In this document: positions 26,495-35,439 of the stretch, piece by piece
Numbering within the stretch: the first letter of the stretch is position 1
Layout of the letters: every line of letters starts with the position of its first letter
Assembly: GCA_966211335.1 (NCBI GenBank)
Contig: CBIHNF010000001.1
Span: forward strand, 1,116,001 to 1,180,000
DNA from: JAPWJZ01 sp966211335
GTDB lineage: Bacteria > Pseudomonadota > Alphaproteobacteria > Micavibrionales > UBA2020
Length of the DNA stretch: 64,000 nt
Direction of reading: 5' to 3'
Notes under the pieces: model-generated
Databases searched by the model: none
What the model saw: only the letters and a program-made list of their open reading frames with translations
What the model was told of the DNA's origin: nothing
Program-made: the position numbers and the translations under genes

Positions 26495-27733
26495 TTAAGT
26501 AAACGCCGCAATCCCCGTGATCGCACGGCCTAAAATCAGCGCGTGAATGTCATGCGTGCCTTCGTAGGTGTTGACGGCTTCGAGGTTCATGACGTGGCGG
26601 ATGACGTGGTATTCGTCGGAAACGCCGTTGCCGCCGAGCATGTCGCGGGCGACCCTTGCGATATCCAGCGACTTGCCGCAGTTGTTGCGCTTCATCAGCG
26701 AAATGGCTTCCGGCGCGGCGCGGCCTTCATCTTTCAGGCGGCCAAGGCGCAATGCGCCCTGCAGGCCAAGGGTGATTTCCGTCTGCATATCGGCCAGCTT
26801 TTTCTGCACCAGCTGGTTTGCGGCGAGCGGGCGGTTGAAGACGATGCGGTCGAGCGTGTACTGCCGCGCCTGATGCCAGCAGAATTCGGCCGCGCCAATC
26901 GCGCCCCAGGCAATGCCGTAGCGCGCGTTGTTAAGGCAGGAGAAGGGGCCGGTGAGGCCTTTCACTTCGGGGAATTTATTTTCTTCCGGCACGAAGACAT
27001 CATCCATTACAATCTCGCCGGTGATGGAGGCGCGGAGGGAGAATTTGCCTTCGATTTTGGGCGCGGACAGACCCTTCATGCCTTTTTCCAGCACGAAGCC
27101 GCGAATGTCGCCTGCGTCATCCTTCGCCCAGACGACAAAAACGTCGGCGATGGGGGAATTGGTGATCCACATTTTCGCGCCCTTGAGGCTGTAGCCGCCA
27201 TCAACTTTTTTGGCGCGCGTTTTCATGGAGGAGGGGTCGGAACCGCCGTCGGGTTCGGTCAGGCCAAAGCAGCCGACCCATTCGCCAGTCGCAAGTTTCG
27301 GCAGGTATTTCTGTTTCTGTGCTTCGGTGCCGAACGCGTAGATCGGGTACATCACCAGCGACGACTGGACGGAGAGGGCGGAGCGGTAGCCGCTGTCCAC
27401 ACGCTCGACCTCCCGCGCGATCAACCCGTATGAAACGTAATTGATGCCGGCGCAGCCATAGCCGTGCAGCGTCGAGCCAAGGAGGCCCAGCGCCCCCATC
27501 TCGTTCATGATCTCGCGGTGGAAATGCTCGTGGCGGTTTGCCTCCAGCACGCGGGGCATCAGCTTGTCCTGCGCGTAGTCGCGGGCGGAATCGCGGATCA
27601 TGCGCTCTTCATCCGAAAGCTGTTCGTCCAGCAGCAGGGCGTCATCCCATTTGAACGTCGGTTTCAGTTTCGCCTTGTCCAGTTTCGGGGTGTTGTTTTC
27701 CATGGTGACTTTCGCGGTTGCCTGTGCTGTCAT
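26495..27733 (-). CDS. gcdH: Glutaryl-CoA dehydrogenase
   Basis: 412 residues from the ATG at 27733, with AGGAG eight bases upstream. The acyl-CoA dehydrogenase fold includes CFGLTEPDGGSDPSSMKTRA (flavin loop) and MWITNSPIADVFVVWAKDD. The catalytic Glu lies in EAVNTYEGTHDIHALILGR. The NTYEGTHDIHALI ending and VDSGYRSALSVQSSLVMYPI are characteristic of glutaryl-CoA dehydrogenase, which oxidises and decarboxylates glutaryl-CoA to crotonyl-CoA in lysine and tryptophan breakdown. The kynurenine-type operon at 60.7-64 kb makes a tryptophan link possible, though that route does not itself require this enzyme. Confidence 0.92.
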   Translation of the reverse strand: MTAQATAKVTMENNTPKLDKAKLKPTFKWDDALLLDEQLSDEERMIRDSARDYAQDKLMPRVLEANRHEHFHREIMNEMGALGLLGSTLHGYGCAGINYVSYGLIAREVERVDSGYRSALSVQSSLVMYPIYAFGTEAQKQKYLPKLATGEWVGCFGLTEPDGGSDPSSMKTRAKKVDGGYSLKGAKMWITNSPIADVFVVWAKDDAGDIRGFVLEKGMKGLSAPKIEGKFSLRASITGEIVMDDVFVPEENKFPEVKGLTGPFSCLNNARYGIAWGAIGAAEFCWHQARQYTLDRIVFNRPLAANQLVQKKLADMQTEITLGLQGALRLGRLKDEGRAAPEAISLMKRNNCGKSLDIARVARDMLGGNGVSDEYHVIRHVMNLEAVNTYEGTHDIHALILGRAITGIAAFT

Positions 27734-27813
27734 CGGGATGCTCCTTGGCCGCATCCTCCCCGCAAAAATGCAGGGAAACGGCGGCTGATGAAGTGTTTTA
27801 GAATGGGGAAAAT

Positions 27814-28017
27814 ATGGCAGAAAAGCTGGAGGGACGCGAGGTCATTTTTGAATTCCGCCAGCTCGGCAACGTCATGCGCGTGAGTGCGATGGATACGCTG
27901 ACCATGACCGAAGTCATCGTCCAGTGCCCGCCCTCAGCCGGCGAGGCCGCGTTCAAAAAAAGCGCCCTCGCGCGGCTGGAAATGGTTTTGCGCAAAAAAG
28001 GACTGATTGCGGAATAA
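27814..28017 (+). CDS. Small conserved alphaproteobacterial protein (DUF6898-like)
   Basis: 67 residues, ATG preceded by GGGGA. The pattern REVIFEFRQLGNVMRVSAMD, TEVIVQCPPSAGE and a C-terminal ALARLEMVLRKKG recalls a short alphaproteobacterial family of unknown function. It is divergent from gcdH with 80 bases between and lies 99 bases ahead of rpiB. It may head the rpiB-glyA-nrdR-nusB run. Confidence 0.65.
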   Translation: MAEKLEGREVIFEFRQLGNVMRVSAMDTLTMTEVIVQCPPSAGEAAFKKSALARLEMVLRKKGLIAE

Positions 28018-28116
28018 CGGTTACCATAACTATATTTTCCAGTATATATTTCTGGCGGCGCACTACTATATCTGGTATTACAGCAGCAGTTTTAACCTTA
28101 TATAGGGTTTAACATC

Positions 28117-28572
28117 TTGGCTGACGCTGCAAAGACTATTGCACTTGCTTCCGACCACGCCGGTTTTGCGCTGAAAACCCTTGTCATCGACCATCTCAAA
28201 AAAGCGGGACATACCGTCATCGACCTCGGGCCCTTCAACGAGGACCGTGTCGATTACCCGGATTTCGGCTTTGCGCTGGCGGAAGCCTTAAAGGCCGGCA
28301 AGGCACCCATCGGTATCGGCATCTGCGGCAGCGGCATCGGCATTAACATTGCGCTGAACCGGTACGGCAATATCCGCGCCGCGCTGTGCCATGATGCGAC
28401 GTCTTCGCGCCTTGCGCGCCTGCACAATGACGCGAATGTGTTGTGCCTTGGCGCGCGCCTACTGGGCATTGAAGTCGCCACGGAATGCGTTGATGTGTTT
28501 TTGAAAACGGCATTTGAAGGCGGCCGCCACGCGGGCCGCGTTGAGAAGCTCGGAACGCGCGGCGTTTGCTGA
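28117..28572 (+). CDS. rpiB: Ribose 5-phosphate isomerase B
   Basis: 151 residues from a TTG at 28117; no in-frame ATG lies before the conserved part. IALASDHAGFALKTLVIDHL is the phosphate/sugar-binding N-terminus and GIGICGSGIGINIALNR holds the catalytic Cys. RAALCHDATSSRLARLHNDA follows, with the family's His and Arg residues. It interconverts ribose 5-phosphate and ribulose 5-phosphate. It directly precedes glyA, the standard alphaproteobacterial arrangement. Confidence 0.95.
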   Translation: MADAAKTIALASDHAGFALKTLVIDHLKKAGHTVIDLGPFNEDRVDYPDFGFALAEALKAGKAPIGIGICGSGIGINIALNRYGNIRAALCHDATSSRLARLHNDANVLCLGARLLGIEVATECVDVFLKTAFEGGRHAGRVEKLGTRGVC

Positions 28573-28595
28573 AAATTAAATAAAAGGGTGTAGTC

Positions 28596-29909
28596 ATGAC
28601 GAATGCGATGAAGAAAGAGGCGGTAATGGAACAGAACGGTTTCTTCGAGGCAGAACTGCAGGCAGCGGATCCCGCGGTTTATGACGCCATCCGTCAGGAG
28701 CTGAAACGCCAGCAGGAATATGTGGAGCTGATCGCTTCCGAGAACATCGTCTCCCGCGCCGTACTGCAGGCGCAGGGCTCCGTGCTCACCAACAAATATG
28801 CCGAAGGCTATCCCGGCAAGCGCTACTACGGCGGCTGCGAATTCGTCGATGTGACGGAACAGCTGGCCATCGACCGCGTCTGCAAATTGTTCGACGCCAA
28901 ATTCGCCAACGTGCAGCCTCATTCCGGCGCGCAGGCGAACCAGGCAGTCATGATGGCCCTCGTCAGCCCCGGCGATACCATCCTCGGCCAGTCGCTTGCT
29001 TCCGGCGGTCACCTGACGCATGGCGCGAAGCCGAACATGTCCGGCAAATGGTTCAACGCCGTCCAGTATAATGTGCGCAAAGACGACGGCCTGATTGATT
29101 ACGAGGAACTTGAAACTCTCGCCCGCGAACACCAGCCGAAACTCATCATCGCCGGCGCCTCCGCCTATCCGCGCGTGATCGATTTCGCGCGCTTCCGCAA
29201 AATCGCCGATGAAGTCGGCGCGTTCTTCATGGTCGATATGGCGCATTACGCGGGGCTCATCGCCGCGGGACTTTACCCCAACCCCGTGCCGCATGCGCAC
29301 GTGGTGACCTCCACGACCCATAAAACCCTGCGCGGACCGCGCGGCGGCATTATCCTCACCAACAGCGAAGACATCATCAAGAAAATCAACTCGGCCGTTT
29401 TCCCGGGGCTGCAGGGCGGCCCGCTCGAGCATGTAATTGCGGCCAAAGCCGTTGCCTTTGGCGAAGCGCTGCAGCCGTCCTTCAAGGTTTACGCCCAAGC
29501 GGTGCTCGATAACGCGCGCATGCTGGCCACGACGCTGAAAAATGGCGGGCTTGATATCGTCTCCGGCGGCACCGACTGCCACCTGATCCTCGTCGACCTG
29601 CGCCCGAAAGGTTTGACGGGTAAAGACGCCGAATTGTCGCTGGAACATGCACGCATGACCTGCAACAAGAACGCCATTCCGTTCGACCCGCAAAAACCCA
29701 TGGTCACCTCCGGCATCCGCGTCGGCAGCCCGGCTGCGACCACGCGCGGTTTTGGCAAACCGCAGTTCGAGCTGATCGGCGAATACATGGTGACGGTGCT
29801 GGACGGCCTTGCCGCCAATGGTGCCGGCAACAATGGCGCGATCGAGCAGGCGGTTGCGGCAGAAGTGCTGAAACTCTGCCAGCAATTCCCCATCTACGCG
29901 TCGGAATAA
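28596..29909 (+). CDS. glyA: Serine hydroxymethyltransferase
   Basis: 437 residues, starting 23 bases after rpiB; an internal ATG at 28626 is a possible alternative. The fold-type I PLP enzyme shows ELIASENIVSRAVLQAQGS, NKYAEGYPGKRYYGG, the PLP lysine in HVVTSTTHKTLRGPRGG and VDLRPKGLTGKDAE. It converts serine and tetrahydrofolate to glycine and 5,10-methylene-tetrahydrofolate, the main one-carbon source. Followed at 12 bases by nrdR. Confidence 0.97.
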   Translation: MTNAMKKEAVMEQNGFFEAELQAADPAVYDAIRQELKRQQEYVELIASENIVSRAVLQAQGSVLTNKYAEGYPGKRYYGGCEFVDVTEQLAIDRVCKLFDAKFANVQPHSGAQANQAVMMALVSPGDTILGQSLASGGHLTHGAKPNMSGKWFNAVQYNVRKDDGLIDYEELETLAREHQPKLIIAGASAYPRVIDFARFRKIADEVGAFFMVDMAHYAGLIAAGLYPNPVPHAHVVTSTTHKTLRGPRGGIILTNSEDIIKKINSAVFPGLQGGPLEHVIAAKAVAFGEALQPSFKVYAQAVLDNARMLATTLKNGGLDIVSGGTDCHLILVDLRPKGLTGKDAELSLEHARMTCNKNAIPFDPQKPMVTSGIRVGSPAATTRGFGKPQFELIGEYMVTVLDGLAANGAGNNGAIEQAVAAEVLKLCQQFPIYASE

Positions 29910-29921
29910 GGAGCGAACAAC

Positions 29922-30389
29922 ATGCGCTGCCCCTTCTGCGCCAACACCGATACGCAAGTCAAAGACAGCCGCCCGACGGAAGACGATGCCGCCATCCGCC
30001 GCCGGAGAGAATGCCCCGGCTGCTCCGCCCGCTTCACGACCTTCGAGCGTGTGCAGCTGCGCGAAATCATCGTCAGCAAGGCTGACGGCCGGCGGGAGCC
30101 TTTCGACCGCGAGAAGCTGACCCGCTCCATGCGCCTTGCCTTGCAAAAGCGCCCCGTGAATATCGAGGCGGTCGACCGCACCGTGAATGACATCGTTCGC
30201 CAGCTGGAACAATCCGGCGATTCCGATGTCACGACCAAACAAATCGGCGAGCGCGCCATGGCGGCGTTGTCACAGATCGACCCTGTCGCCTATGTGCGCT
30301 ATGCTTCCGTCTACAAAGATTTCCGCGAAGTGAAGGACTATAACGCCTTCCTCGCCGATCTCGAAAACGTCTGCAAGAAAGTTGGATAA
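29922..30389 (+). CDS. nrdR: Transcriptional repressor NrdR
   Basis: 155 residues. The N-terminal zinc ribbon has MRCPFC and RECPGCSARFTTFERV (two Cys pairs). The ATP-cone domain follows, with VSKADGRREPFDREKL and AYVRYASVYKDFREV near the C-terminus. NrdR senses ATP/dATP and represses ribonucleotide reductase genes at NrdR boxes. It lies between glyA and nusB, as in many alphaproteobacteria; here the riboflavin genes often found between nrdR and nusB are missing. Confidence 0.97.
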   Translation: MRCPFCANTDTQVKDSRPTEDDAAIRRRRECPGCSARFTTFERVQLREIIVSKADGRREPFDREKLTRSMRLALQKRPVNIEAVDRTVNDIVRQLEQSGDSDVTTKQIGERAMAALSQIDPVAYVRYASVYKDFREVKDYNAFLADLENVCKKVG

Positions 30390-30394
30390 GGCCT

Positions 30395-30904
30395 ATGGAT
30401 AAAATCAAGTTCACCAAACAGGCCCCCAAAGCGCCCGAAAAGCGCGAAGCCAAGAAGACGGACGGCTCCCCCAAAGCGCGCAAAACTTCCGCCCGCCTTG
30501 CGGCCGTGCAAATCCTCTATCAAATGCGCCTGAATAATCAGGACGCCAAATCAGCAGTGCGCGAATTCATCAGCCACCGCTCCGGCTTCAACCTCGACGG
30601 CGACGTGCTGGTGCCGGCGGATGAAGAACTGCTGGAGCGCATCGTCATGGGCGTGTCCGAGCGCTGGTCGGATATCGACGGCATGGTTGCCGCCGCCCTT
30701 GCCGCCGGCAAAAAAGGCGAAGTCGAAACCCTGCTGGAAAGCATTCTGCGCGCGGGCGCTTGGGAATTGCTCGCCAACGGCGAAGTTGATACCGGCATTA
30801 TCATCCACGACTACCTCAACGTCACCGCCGCCTTCTATGAGGGGCCGGAGCCGAAGCTGGTCAATGCCGTGCTGGATAAAATCGCTAAAACCGTCCGCGG
30901 ATAA
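30395..30904 (+). CDS. nusB: Transcription antitermination factor NusB
   Basis: 169 residues, five bases after nrdR. A basic N-terminal extension of about 28 residues precedes the all-helical core: KTSARLAAVQILYQMRLN, IVMGVSERWSDIDGMVAAAL and ILRAGAWELLANGEVDTGII. The C-terminus is KLVNAVLDKIAKTVR. NusB binds boxA RNA with NusE in rRNA antitermination. It ends the rpiB-glyA-nrdR-nusB run; the next gene is convergent. Confidence 0.95.
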   Translation: MDKIKFTKQAPKAPEKREAKKTDGSPKARKTSARLAAVQILYQMRLNNQDAKSAVREFISHRSGFNLDGDVLVPADEELLERIVMGVSERWSDIDGMVAAALAAGKKGEVETLLESILRAGAWELLANGEVDTGIIIHDYLNVTAAFYEGPEPKLVNAVLDKIAKTVRG

Positions 30905-30919
30905 GTATCTGCTTTACAG

Positions 30920-31411
30920 TTACTGGCAGTCCTGCGGCGTGATGGACAGCGTGTCGATCACCGTGCCGCCGTCATCGTGGAAGATGATGGAGACAGTGCC
31001 GTTGGCCTGGAAGATCAGCTGGTAATCCTGGCTCTTGCAGCCGTTCTGCTTCAGGTCGTCGCGCAGAGTCGTCGTCAGCATCTTGATGTCCTTACCCTGC
31101 GCGTTTAAGGTCACGTTATAAATGACCGTGTTTTTGTCGTTGGTGATGCTGTCGATGCGCAGCGTTTCATCGATGCGTACAGGCGGGTTCATGCTCCGGC
31201 GCAGGTTCATGGCGAGGTATTCGGCGGGGTACTTCGGCCCCATCGACACCGTGTAATAGGCGGAGCCGCCCCACAACAGGATGAACACGGACAGGACGAT
31301 GATGGAAACCTTCTTGCGCAGGAATTTCGGATAGAGCGGCGCGCCCGCGCCTGCCGCCATCAGGTACAGGCCGACGGCGATAGTGATGCAAGGTCCGATG
31401 TAATGTTCCAT
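30920..31411 (-). CDS. Two-helix membrane protein with periplasmic domain, unrecognised
   Basis: 163 residues. Two N-terminal membrane helices (about residues 6-22 and 34-54) are followed by a soluble beta-rich domain. Two of its cysteines, in LKQNGCKSQDYQ and TPQDCQ at the C-terminus, could form a disulphide. The domain pattern (KNTVIYNVTLN ... NGTVSIIFHDDGGTVI) looks like a small conserved periplasmic module, but I cannot name it. It lies 36 bases behind the AAA+ gene and is probably the last gene of that operon. Confidence 0.55.
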   Translation of the reverse strand: MEHYIGPCITIAVGLYLMAAGAGAPLYPKFLRKKVSIIVLSVFILLWGGSAYYTVSMGPKYPAEYLAMNLRRSMNPPVRIDETLRIDSITNDKNTVIYNVTLNAQGKDIKMLTTTLRDDLKQNGCKSQDYQLIFQANGTVSIIFHDDGGTVIDTLSITPQDCQ

Positions 31412-31447
31412 GATGCTGCCCTTTTCTAGCTGCTATGAATTCTAAGG

Positions 31448-32839
31448 CTATTCCCGACCCTTGCCAAGGGCAAAGCCGACGGCGGCGCGCTCCGCGCTGC
31501 GATGGCCGTAGGACCGGATAGCGTCGGCGAAGGCGTTTTCAAGGTCTTCTTCGTAAATCAGCACAAGGTCTTCCCTTGTCGTGTCTTTCTTCTTTGCGAG
31601 GCGGATGGCCATGTATTTCACGCTATCCTCGAAAAGGTTGCGCACGAAGCGGCCGTTGGAAAAGTTGCGGGTAAAGCTCTCCGTCGCCTCCAGCATCATT
31701 TCGGCGAGGCGTTCCTTGGTGGCCTTGTTAAGCTTGTATTTCTGTGAGCGGCAGAGGCGCAGGTAAATCTGCACCAGGTCCGGCCCCTCGTAATCGGGGA
31801 AGGAAATGACTTCCGTAAAGCGCGATTTGAGGCCGGGGTTTGACTCTAAAAATTCGATCATCTCCTTCGGATAGCCCGCCGCGATGACGACAAGGTCGTG
31901 GCGCAAATCTTCCATGAATTTCACCAGCGTCGCAATCGCACTGCCGGAGAAGGAGGAATTATCCCCGCCCGCGTTCAGCATCGAATAGGCTTCATCGATA
32001 AACAAAATGCCGCCAAGCGCCTGCTGGATTTTGCGGTGGACTTTTATCGGCGTCTGGCCGACGTATTCGCCGATGAGTTCTCCTTCGGAGACCTCCACCA
32101 CATGCCCGCGCGACAGGTAGCCGACTTTTTTCAGCATGCGGCCGAGGATGCGGGCGACAGTCGTTTTGCCGGTGCCGGGGTTGCCGAGGAAAACGATGTG
32201 GAGGGCAGGCTGCGAGACGGGCAGGCCCGCCGCGCGGCGTTTTTCAAACAGTTGTGTGCGGCTGGTGATATCCGATACCGCTTTCTTGACACCGTCCAGC
32301 CCCACCATGTTGCGGAGTTCCTTGAACGGGTCGGCGGCAATCGCCTCGTCTTCCTCATGCACGCGGGTGGCGGAGCCGGAGCTACCATATACATCGGCGC
32401 GCGCCTGTTCATCCTGCGCATGGGCGGCTTTTTTCACCCAGAGCAGTGACAACGGCCGGTTCTGGCGGAACAGGTAGCTGTCCGGGTCGCCGAGATGCGT
32501 GCCGATCGCATAGAGCGCCCAGCCTTCCTTGCGGCGCGCGGCCTTCAGCAGGTCTTTTTGTTCCTGTTTTAAATCAGGATGCAGGCGTTTCTTGCGCTCC
32601 CGCTTCGCGAGGCGGCGCAGGGCCCAGAGATTACCGCGCAGCGCGCGGTTCATGAGGAAGCGTTCGGAATTAAAATACCAGAGCGCAAGACCGAGCAGCG
32701 TGAAGGCGAGAAGAACTTCCGCAATAAACAGTGGCTGCGGGTGCAGCACGGCGTTTTCAAGTTTTAAAAAATAGAACCACACCCAGGCCGTATAGGGTTC
32801 GAAGTCGACGTCTTCAAGGAGCCCGAGGTTAGGACGCAA
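31448..32839 (-). CDS. Membrane-anchored CbxX/CfqX-type AAA+ ATPase
   Basis: 463 residues from a TTG inside the end of metC (11-base overlap); AGGA lies about ten bases before it. A hydrophobic segment near residues 37-57 (LFIAEVLLAFTLLGLALWYF) and a basic stretch precede the AAA+ module (about 175-440). Its features are Walker A FLGNPGTGKTTVARIL, pore-loop region SRGHVVEVSEGELIGEYVGQ, Walker B GILFIDEAYSML, sensor and arginine-finger regions around NPGLKSRFTEVISF. This subfamily includes the Rubisco activase CbbX and SpoVK. No Rubisco gene is present and CbbX has no membrane helix, so the substrate is probably another protein complex. Confidence 0.82.
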   Translation of the reverse strand: MRPNLGLLEDVDFEPYTAWVWFYFLKLENAVLHPQPLFIAEVLLAFTLLGLALWYFNSERFLMNRALRGNLWALRRLAKRERKKRLHPDLKQEQKDLLKAARRKEGWALYAIGTHLGDPDSYLFRQNRPLSLLWVKKAAHAQDEQARADVYGSSGSATRVHEEDEAIAADPFKELRNMVGLDGVKKAVSDITSRTQLFEKRRAAGLPVSQPALHIVFLGNPGTGKTTVARILGRMLKKVGYLSRGHVVEVSEGELIGEYVGQTPIKVHRKIQQALGGILFIDEAYSMLNAGGDNSSFSGSAIATLVKFMEDLRHDLVVIAAGYPKEMIEFLESNPGLKSRFTEVISFPDYEGPDLVQIYLRLCRSQKYKLNKATKERLAEMMLEATESFTRNFSNGRFVRNLFEDSVKYMAIRLAKKKDTTREDLVLIYEEDLENAFADAIRSYGHRSAERAAVGFALGKGRE

Positions 32840-33986
32840 GACGCTTCAATCCTCCCGCCAGATCTTCTTTGAGGTCCTCGACGTCTTCGAGGCCGATGTG
32901 GAGGCGCAGGGAGAAGCCGGTCTCCGTCCATTTTTCCGCCGTGCGGATGGGCTGCGGCTGTTCGGGGAAGAGGAGGGATTCAAACCCGCCCCAGCTGAAG
33001 CCGAGCCGGAAGATGGACATGCCGTCCAGCATCGCCGCAATCTTCTGCTTGTTGGTTTCATGCAGGATAATGCCGAAGGTGCCCGAGGAGCCCGAGTAAT
33101 ACTTCTTCCAGTTTTCATGCCCGGGGCAGGAGGGAAAGGCGGGGTGCAGCAGTTTTTTCACCTGCGGCTGTTTTTGCAGCCAGTCGGCAATCTCCAGCGC
33201 CGATTTCTGGTGATGCGGCAGGCGCACATGCAGGGTGCGGAGACCGCGCGTGCCAAGGTACAGTTCTTCCGATCCGCCGCAGAGCCCCAGCATCAGCGCC
33301 GCGCGTTTCACGGCGGGCCAGGATTCTTCATTGGTGGAAACGACGCCGAGCATGACATCCGAATGGCCGGAGATATATTTTGTCGCCGCCATGACGGAGA
33401 CATCAATGCCAAGGTCGAGCGGCTTCAGGAACAGCGGCGTGCCCCAGCTGTTGTCCATCGCGGTCTTGATGCCGGCGGCCTTTGCGGCCTTGGTAATCGC
33501 GCCGATATCCTGCACTTCAAAGGTGAGGGAGCCGGGGGCTTCCATGAAAACCAGTTTCGTATTGGGGCGGAAGTGCTTCGCAATCTCACCGCCGATCATG
33601 GGCGGGTAATATTCGACATCGACGCCGAATTTGCGCAGGATTTCTTCGCAGGTTTTGCGGCCGGGGCCGTAGCAGTTGTCCGGCATCAGCACATGGTCGC
33701 CCGTCTTGGTGAAGGCGACGAGCGCCGTCAAAATGGCGGCAAGGCCGGAGCAGGTCGAAACGCTGCGGTAAGCGCCTTCAATTTCGGCAATCGCTTCCTC
33801 GAACGCCGCGGTCGTCGGTGTGCCGGCACGGCCGTAGGAGAAGGGCACATTCGGCACTTTCTCGAATTCCGCATAGGTGCGGAAGACGATGGTCGACATG
33901 CGGTGCGGCGGCACGTTGACCGCGCCATGGTATTCCGAAGGTTTGGAGCCGGTATGCGTGAGTATCGTGTTTTGTTTTTTCGCCAT
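32829..33986 (-). CDS. metC: Cystathionine beta-lyase (Cys/Met metabolism PLP enzyme)
   Basis: 385 residues from the ATG at 33986 (AAGGAC seven bases upstream). It is a fold-type I PLP enzyme: FSYGRAGTPTTAAFEEAIAE, STCSGLAAILTALVAF, TAMDNSWGTPLFLKPLDLG and the PLP lysine in SVMAATKYISGHSDVMLG. RLGFSWGGFESLLFP and SLRLHIGLEDVEDLKEDL close the C-terminus. The family pattern is that of MetC, which cleaves cystathionine to homocysteine, pyruvate and ammonia. It follows the sulfurtransferase by 11 bases, so a cysteine-desulfurising role is an alternative. Confidence 0.9.
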   Translation of the reverse strand: MAKKQNTILTHTGSKPSEYHGAVNVPPHRMSTIVFRTYAEFEKVPNVPFSYGRAGTPTTAAFEEAIAEIEGAYRSVSTCSGLAAILTALVAFTKTGDHVLMPDNCYGPGRKTCEEILRKFGVDVEYYPPMIGGEIAKHFRPNTKLVFMEAPGSLTFEVQDIGAITKAAKAAGIKTAMDNSWGTPLFLKPLDLGIDVSVMAATKYISGHSDVMLGVVSTNEESWPAVKRAALMLGLCGGSEELYLGTRGLRTLHVRLPHHQKSALEIADWLQKQPQVKKLLHPAFPSCPGHENWKKYYSGSSGTFGIILHETNKQKIAAMLDGMSIFRLGFSWGGFESLLFPEQPQPIRTAEKWTETGFSLRLHIGLEDVEDLKEDLAGGLKRLAS

Positions 33987-33997
33987 GGTCTTGTCCT

Positions 33998-34813
33998 TTA
34001 AGGCTTGCTGCCTTTGACGCGCGGCAGCGCTGGGTTGCCGCCCCATTCTGTCCAGCTGCCGCCGTAAATCGCGGCATCTTTATGCCCAAGTTCGAACAGC
34101 CCGAGCGCAACGACGCAGGCGGTGACGCCGCTGCCGCAGGAAATGGCGACGGGTTTCGCGGTATTGACCGCGCCGAGTTCCGCCTTCAAACCCTCCGCCG
34201 TTTTCAGGCGGCCGGTTGCGGGGTCGATAAGGTTCTGGAAGGGTGTGTTGACAGCGCCGGGAATATGCCCTGCTTCAACGCCGGGGCGTGGCTCCGGCGC
34301 TTCGCCGCTGTAGCGTTTCGCATCGCGCGCATCCAGCACGGTAAAATCACTGGCCGTGAGGTTGCGCAAGATATCAGTGGTTTGCTTGTGCAGTTCGGGG
34401 CGGAAGGTGGTGGTAAAGTGGCCCATCGCCGCCGGCACTTCCGTTTTCATTTGCAGCGGCAGCCCTGCGCGGACCCAGGCGGGCAAGCCGCCATCCAGCA
34501 CCTGCACGTTGTCGTGACCGAAAATGCGGAACATCCACCACACGCGGGAGGCCGCCATGGCCATGCCCATGCGGTCGTAGACGACGACATGATCGCTGCT
34601 CGAAATGCCAAGGGCCGCAACCTTCGCCGCAAACAATTCCGGCGCGGGCAGCGTATGCGCAAAAGGCGCATCGGGGTCGGCGACATCATCAATATCAAAA
34701 TCAACGGCATTGCCGATGCGGGCGTTGCTGGGCGGCAGGCCATAGCTCGCGTCGATCAGCTTGACGGTGTTCAGCTGCGGCAGCAGGTCTTCAGGGGAGA
34801 TAAGCGCGCTCAT
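33998..34813 (-). CDS. sseA: 3-mercaptopyruvate/thiosulfate sulfurtransferase
   Basis: 271 residues. The ATG at 34813 overlaps the stop of the upstream NUDIX gene (ATGA), which favours it over the slightly longer frame. Two rhodanese domains are seen: an inactive N-terminal one with FDIDDVADPDAPFAHTLP and VVVYDRMGMAMAASRVWWMF, and a catalytic one with the Cys loop AISCGSGVTACVVAL. CGSGVTA is the loop of mercaptopyruvate sulfurtransferases rather than thiosulfate-specific rhodaneses. Cotranscribed with metC, it suggests cysteine-sulfur handling. Confidence 0.92.
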   Translation of the reverse strand: MSALISPEDLLPQLNTVKLIDASYGLPPSNARIGNAVDFDIDDVADPDAPFAHTLPAPELFAAKVAALGISSSDHVVVYDRMGMAMAASRVWWMFRIFGHDNVQVLDGGLPAWVRAGLPLQMKTEVPAAMGHFTTTFRPELHKQTTDILRNLTASDFTVLDARDAKRYSGEAPEPRPGVEAGHIPGAVNTPFQNLIDPATGRLKTAEGLKAELGAVNTAKPVAISCGSGVTACVVALGLFELGHKDAAIYGGSWTEWGGNPALPRVKGSKP

Positions 34814-35439
34814 GCGGCGAGCCATTTCTTGCGCAGGCGTTCGCGGTTGCGGGCGAACCAGTGCAGGCCCATGGCGGTTGTGACGTTGGTGATAAGCCCG
34901 TCATCCAGCATTTTCATCACATGCTTCACGGGCAGCAGGTGGGTTTTAATCTCTTCGCCCTCATGCAAATGGCCGTAAATGCCGGCTTCAGCTTTTTCTA
35001 TGCGGCCGATGAACATGTGGTATTCCTCCGCCATGCAGCCGGGGCTGGAATAGACCTTGCCGAAATACTCAAGGTCGACAACTTCGCAGCCGGTTTCTTC
35101 AAAGGCCTCGCGGAGCGCGGCTTCCTCCACCGTCTCGCCCTCATCGACGGCGCCGGCGGCGGTTTCAAACAGGAAGGGGTCTTCCGCGCCGGCGAGGTAG
35201 GCGCCAAGGCGGAACTGCTGGTTCAGCAGCAGCTCGTCCGTTTCGGGGATATACATCATGACGGAGGCGATTTTTTTGCCGAACCAGATTTCCCGCTCCA
35301 TTTCTTCCGACCAGCCGCCATGCTTCAGGCTGCGCGGCACAACGCGGAAGACTTCCAGCTTGTGGTAGCCGTCAAAGGCGACCTCGCGCGAAATGGTTTT
35401 CATGATGGGGTTCGCAGCGGCGGTTTTGGTCTCGGCCAT
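34810..35439 (-). CDS. NUDIX hydrolase, ADP-ribose pyrophosphatase-like
   Basis: 209 residues. The NUDIX box runs from GAVDEGETVEEAALREAFEE onward to TGCEV, with all catalytic glutamates and the Arg present. IPETDELLLNQQFRLGAYL and a Pro-rich SSPGCMAEEYHMFIGRIE after the box match the ADP-ribose/nucleoside-diphosphate-sugar group (NudF/NudK-like). It probably hydrolyses ADP-ribose or a GDP/ADP-sugar. First gene of the minus-strand operon that continues into sseA with a 4-base overlap. Confidence 0.87.
   Translation of the reverse strand: MAETKTAAANPIMKTISREVAFDGYHKLEVFRVVPRSLKHGGWSEEMEREIWFGKKIASVMMYIPETDELLLNQQFRLGAYLAGAEDPFLFETAAGAVDEGETVEEAALREAFEETGCEVVDLEYFGKVYSSPGCMAEEYHMFIGRIEKAEAGIYGHLHEGEEIKTHLLPVKHVMKMLDDGLITNVTTAMGLHWFARNRERLRKKWLAA

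Noticed and set aside
28254..30242. 662-codon open frame opposite rpiB, glyA and nrdR
   Set aside because: Spans three conserved genes on the other strand and has no protein-like motif.
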